Of a stretch of 6,766 bases of DNA, positions 5,002-6,766 are shown piece after piece. Every line of letters begins with the position of its first letter. The first letter of the stretch is position 1. The stretch covers positions 1 to 6,766 of the forward strand of contig JAKAPO010000130.1 in assembly GCA_021807065.1 (NCBI GenBank), given 5' to 3'. Position numbers and translations under genes: made by a program. The notes under the pieces are model-generated. The model was not told where the DNA came from. It saw only the letters and a program-made list of their open reading frames with translations, and did no database searches. Source of the stretch: a bacterium. GTDB lineage: Bacteria; Vulcanimicrobiota; Vulcanimicrobiia; Vulcanimicrobiales; Vulcanimicrobiaceae.

Positions 5002-5945
5002 CGTGCGAACGTTATTCCCCAGGGCTTGGTGATGCCGTTGGTGAGCGTCGCCGAAGGCGTGCTTGAGTTCGAGTACGGTGGCTTGAACTCGTATACAGTA
5101 TTCGTCGATCTGTTGGAAACGTAAAGATTGCCGTGGGAATCGAGCGCGAGCGCCTCGACGTCGGTCAGGCTTGACGAAATCGTGGCGACCGGAGCGCTCG
5201 CGTTAGAGAACGGCGGTGCGTATTCCAAGACCGTATTGCTGCCTTCATCGGCGACGAAAAGATCGCCGGAAGAATTGAAGGCAAGCGTTTGAGGACCGGT
5301 GATCCCAGTAGAGATCGTCAGCGCCGGTACGCTCGCGTTGGAGAACGGCGGGGTGAATTCCACGACGTTCTGGGAGCTACCGTAGTTCGCAACCCAGAGG
5401 TTCCCCGACGCATCGACCGCGAGGCCCTCCGGCCCGGTAATACCGTTGGTAATGGTAACGGTTGGGCTGCTGGAGTTGCTAAACGGCGGCGTGTACTCGA
5501 GGACCTCGCGGTTCCCCCAGGTTGCGACGAACAGATCGCCGGAATGATCGAACGCGACCCCTTCCGTTGCAGCGCCGATGCCATTCGTGATGGTGACGGC
5601 AGGCGTGCTCGATGCGGTGAACGGCGGCTTGAATTCAGTGACGGCTCGCGAGCCGTTGAAGTACGTGTAGCCGTTCGCGACCCAGACGTCGCCTTTCGCA
5701 TCGGGTGTAAGATTCCACGGCTGGCCTATCATAATACCCGTGACGCTTGGGGCCCCGGTATAGGGCGAGTTATAGATCGACATTGGGTTGGGGCTACTGT
5801 GTCCGTTGATGTCGTTTCCGAGGAAGAGCCGCTCGGGCTGGAGGCCTCCCCCCGGTGGGTTGAACGCGGTTCCGGTCGATGTGCACCCTGCGAGAAGCAC
5901 ACTAAAGAATGCGGTTGCACTAAGAACCAAGAGGTGTCGTGACAA
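4998..5945 (-). CDS. Beta-propeller (NHL/SMP-30-like) lipoprotein, unknown ligand
   Basis: Encodes 315 residues. The start is TTG at 5945, with GGAGAA (minus strand, 5953-5958) 7 bases upstream; a later in-frame TTG would lose the basic N-terminus. Residues 1-20 are a lipoprotein signal ending in the lipobox LLAGC, so Cys21 should be lipidated and the protein anchored in a membrane facing outward. From about residue 75 come repeated blades of 45-46 residues. Each has a P-x-x-L/V-A-D-x-x-G-D/N-L-W/F/Y-V-A-N/D strand pair, then an E-F/Y-x-P-P-F/Y unit and a Ser/Asn/Pro-rich turn ending in T-I-x-x-G-I. The E-[FY]-x-PP units begin at 104, 150, 196, 241 and 286. This is the signature of NHL-type six-bladed propellers, used for binding or as structural scaffolds; no catalytic residues are evident. 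It follows the adenosyltransferase on the same strand with a 96-base gap and probably its own promoter. Confidence 0.88.
   Translation of the reverse strand: MSRHLLVLSATAFFSVLLAGCTSTGTAFNPPGGGLQPERLFLGNDINGHSSPNPMSIYNSPYTGAPSVTGIMIGQPWNLTPDAKGDVWVANGYTYFNGSRAVTEFKPPFTASSTPAVTITNGIGAATEGVAFDHSGDLFVATWGNREVLEYTPPFSNSSSPTVTITNGITGPEGLAVDASGNLWVANYGSSQNVVEFTPPFSNASVPALTISTGITGPQTLAFNSSGDLFVADEGSNTVLEYAPPFSNASAPVATISSSLTDVEALALDSHGNLYVSNRSTNTVYEFKPPYSNSSTPSATLTNGITKPWGITFAR
5031..5636 (-). repeat. Five tandem ~135-138-bp units encoding propeller blades
   Basis: The E-[FY]-x-PP units of the lipoprotein recur every 46, 46, 45 and 45 codons. At DNA level a core ACGGCGG or ACGGTGG recurs on the plus strand in each unit, and the units near 5200-5217 and 5328-5346 are almost identical across GCGTTRGAGAACGGCGG. 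These are internal duplications within a gene and could recombine to change blade number. Confidence 0.6.
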
Positions 5946-5962
5946 GGTAGGGTTCTCCGCGG

Positions 5963-6008
5963 ACTGTGAAGACAGTAACGTTTAAGGCGCCCCTTTTGAG
6001 CAGACCAA
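5963..6008 (-). promoter_or_regulatory. Candidate promoter and operator-like palindrome of the lipoprotein gene
   Basis: On the minus strand TTGGTC (6003-6008) and TTAAAC (5980-5985) are 17 bases apart, a correct spacing for a -35/-10 pair, though each hexamer matches consensus at only about half its positions. Just downstream a perfect inverted repeat ACTGT-N4-ACAGT (5963-5976) lies between this and the ribosome binding site, in the position of an operator or a small leader hairpin. Confidence 0.25.
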
Positions 6009-6041
6009 ATAAGAAGTCCTTCGCGAGCATTCGTAGGTGGG

Positions 6042-6629
6042 TTAACCTGGAGGAGGTGCGTCCTTCCGCCAGGGAGACTCGGCTGCTCCGCGTTCGGCGC
6101 TTAGCCGGCGCGCCCAGACGAAAAGCGCGTCTCCCAGGCGATTGAGGTAGCGCAACGTGACTGGATCGACGGACGATTCGTGCTCGCGAAGCGCGGTGAC
6201 ACGCCGCTCTGCGCGGCGGCAGATCGTCCGCGCGAGATGGAGCATCGCTCCCGGCGTCGATCCGCCTGCGTGGATGAAATGATCCAGCAACGGAAGACCT
6301 TCTTCCGATTCGTCGATCGCGCGCTCGAGTGCCGCGACGTCGCCGTCGGTGACGGCGGGAACGCTTCGTTTCGATTCGGACGGTGTAGCAAGTTCCGCGC
6401 CGAGATCGAAGAGTTTATCTTGCGTCCACGCCAGCCACACCTCAACTCTATCATCCGTCGAAGGAGAGTCGCGCAACATTGCGAGAGCGACCCCGATGGC
6501 ACTGGAGAGTTCATCAACGGTTCCATATGCCTCGACGCGCGCATCGGTCTTTCGAACGCGCGCGCCGCTGTACAAGCCGGTCGTGCCGTCGTCACCGGTT
6601 CGTGTGTAGATGCGCGTCCGCTTGGCCAT
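6042..6629 (-). CDS. Cob(I)yrinic acid a,c-diamide adenosyltransferase, PduO/MMAB type
   Basis: Encodes 195 residues from the ATG at 6627-6629. The frame stays open upstream to 6758, but those 43 codons do not look like protein and precede the family's normal N-terminus. The enzyme transfers the adenosyl group of ATP to cob(I)alamin to make adenosylcobalamin, in the cytoplasm, as a trimer. The ATP-binding N-terminal motif is clear: YTRTGDDGTTGLYSGARVRK (8-27), then EAYGTVDELSSAIG (33-46). The second hallmark is CRRAERRV (137-144), followed by LRYLNRLGDALFVWARRLS (159-177), where relatives usually have LNRLSD. Length is typical. No clear Shine-Dalgarno precedes the ATG; only an A-rich GAAAAAG is near. 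No other cobalamin genes are visible. The gene symbol varies among species (pduO, cobO-like, mmaB, yvqK), so I leave it blank. Confidence 0.93.
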   Translation of the reverse strand: MAKRTRIYTRTGDDGTTGLYSGARVRKTDARVEAYGTVDELSSAIGVALAMLRDSPSTDDRVEVWLAWTQDKLFDLGAELATPSESKRSVPAVTDGDVAALERAIDESEEGLPLLDHFIHAGGSTPGAMLHLARTICRRAERRVTALREHESSVDPVTLRYLNRLGDALFVWARRLSAERGAAESPWRKDAPPPG

Positions 6630-6641
6630 GCGGGCTTTTTC

Positions 6642-6710
6642 GCTGCCAGGGGGGCGAGCGCATGCGCGCGAACGGCAGCGGGTCGTGTCTGAGGTTTCCA
6701 CCCAACCCAG
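6642..6710 (-). promoter_or_regulatory. Candidate cobalamin riboswitch core (divergent)
   Basis: Minus strand, directly upstream of the adenosyltransferase. The series GGGT (6705-6708), TGGG (6701-6704), loop TGGAAAC (6694-6700), CTCA (6690-6693), GACACG, ACCCGC (6678-6683) aligns with the cobalamin riboswitch core, from memory GGGA-A-GCCGG-TGAAAAT-CCGGC-GCGG-TCCCGC. The GGGT/ACCC and TGGG/CTCA pairings replace the usual GGGA/TCCC and CCGG/CCGG, which would be compensatory changes. Next comes a 6-bp stem GCTGCC (6674-6679) / GGCAGC (6642-6647), 12 bases before the ATG. Against it, the invariant AA after GGG is missing, no clear B12 box is seen, and the 5' part may lie outside the window. The gene context is what one would expect. 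Confidence 0.38.
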
Positions 6711-6766
6711 AGTTCGGGAAATTCCGCCGAAGGGGGACGATCTTTCAGCCTGGTACACAGATCGGA

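Noticed and set aside
5031..5636. Regular repeats as a CRISPR array
   Set aside because: Units are ~135-138 bp, diverged and fully in frame in a propeller gene; there are no short identical repeats with unique spacers.
5289..5942. 217-residue plus-strand frame opposite the propeller lipoprotein
   Set aside because: Arg/Gly-rich antisense shadow of a repeat gene; no signal, domain or ribosome binding site.
6630..6758. 43-codon N-terminal extension of the adenosyltransferase
   Set aside because: The extra residues are Arg/Ser/Pro-rich with no family match, and the region has RNA-like inverted repeats; the family starts at MAKRTRIYTRTGDDG.

Overview
This is a GC-rich bacterial window with short intergenic gaps. 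It holds five complete ordinary-sized genes, one complete small secreted-protein gene, one probable 18-codon gene and the tail of another gene. The five-fold propeller lipoprotein with recurring PPFSN-S-P units, the many small secreted proteins of unknown function and the extragenic palindromes recall Candidatus Eremiobacterota (WPS-2) genomes. That assignment is from memory of protein style and is only moderately sure. Nothing looks like phage or plasmid.

Layout. (1) 1-640: the last 19 codons of an upstream gene, then a tyrosine-rich secreted protein (91-438, +) closed by a perfect GC palindrome. Next comes a structured spacer and a probable 18-residue membrane peptide on the minus strand (554-610) with an ideal ribosome binding site. 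(2) 641-3015: a secreted protein of unknown function (+) converging on a 510-residue APC-superfamily amino acid permease (-). Both stop codons sit in the arms of one small hairpin. (3) 3016-4810: a 91-base divergent gap containing a palindromic repeat, then a PYROXD2/phytoene-desaturase-like FAD oxidoreductase (+). (4) 4811-5001: a ~162-bp element with terminal inverted repeats, flanked by CTAG on both sides and lodged at the foot of a terminator hairpin between two convergent genes. (5) 4998-5945: a beta-propeller lipoprotein (-). (6) 6042-6766: a PduO/MMAB-type cob(I)alamin adenosyltransferase (-), preceded by a leader that partly matches the core of a cobalamin riboswitch.

The genes do not form one pathway; they are separate housekeeping, transport and envelope functions. 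The most unusual feature is the repeat content. The oxidoreductase reading frame contains two stretches (3619-3667 and 4202-4270) that look like the same kind of extragenic palindromic element. Both begin TGTCATCC, carry a perfect GC-rich stem and end CGACGTCGAGGGA. They are read in different frames yet keep the gene open, adding roughly 20 residues each at places where the family has short loops. A shorter relative lies in the gap just upstream of the same gene. This resembles the protein-invading palindromic elements known from Rickettsia, but the sequences are different.
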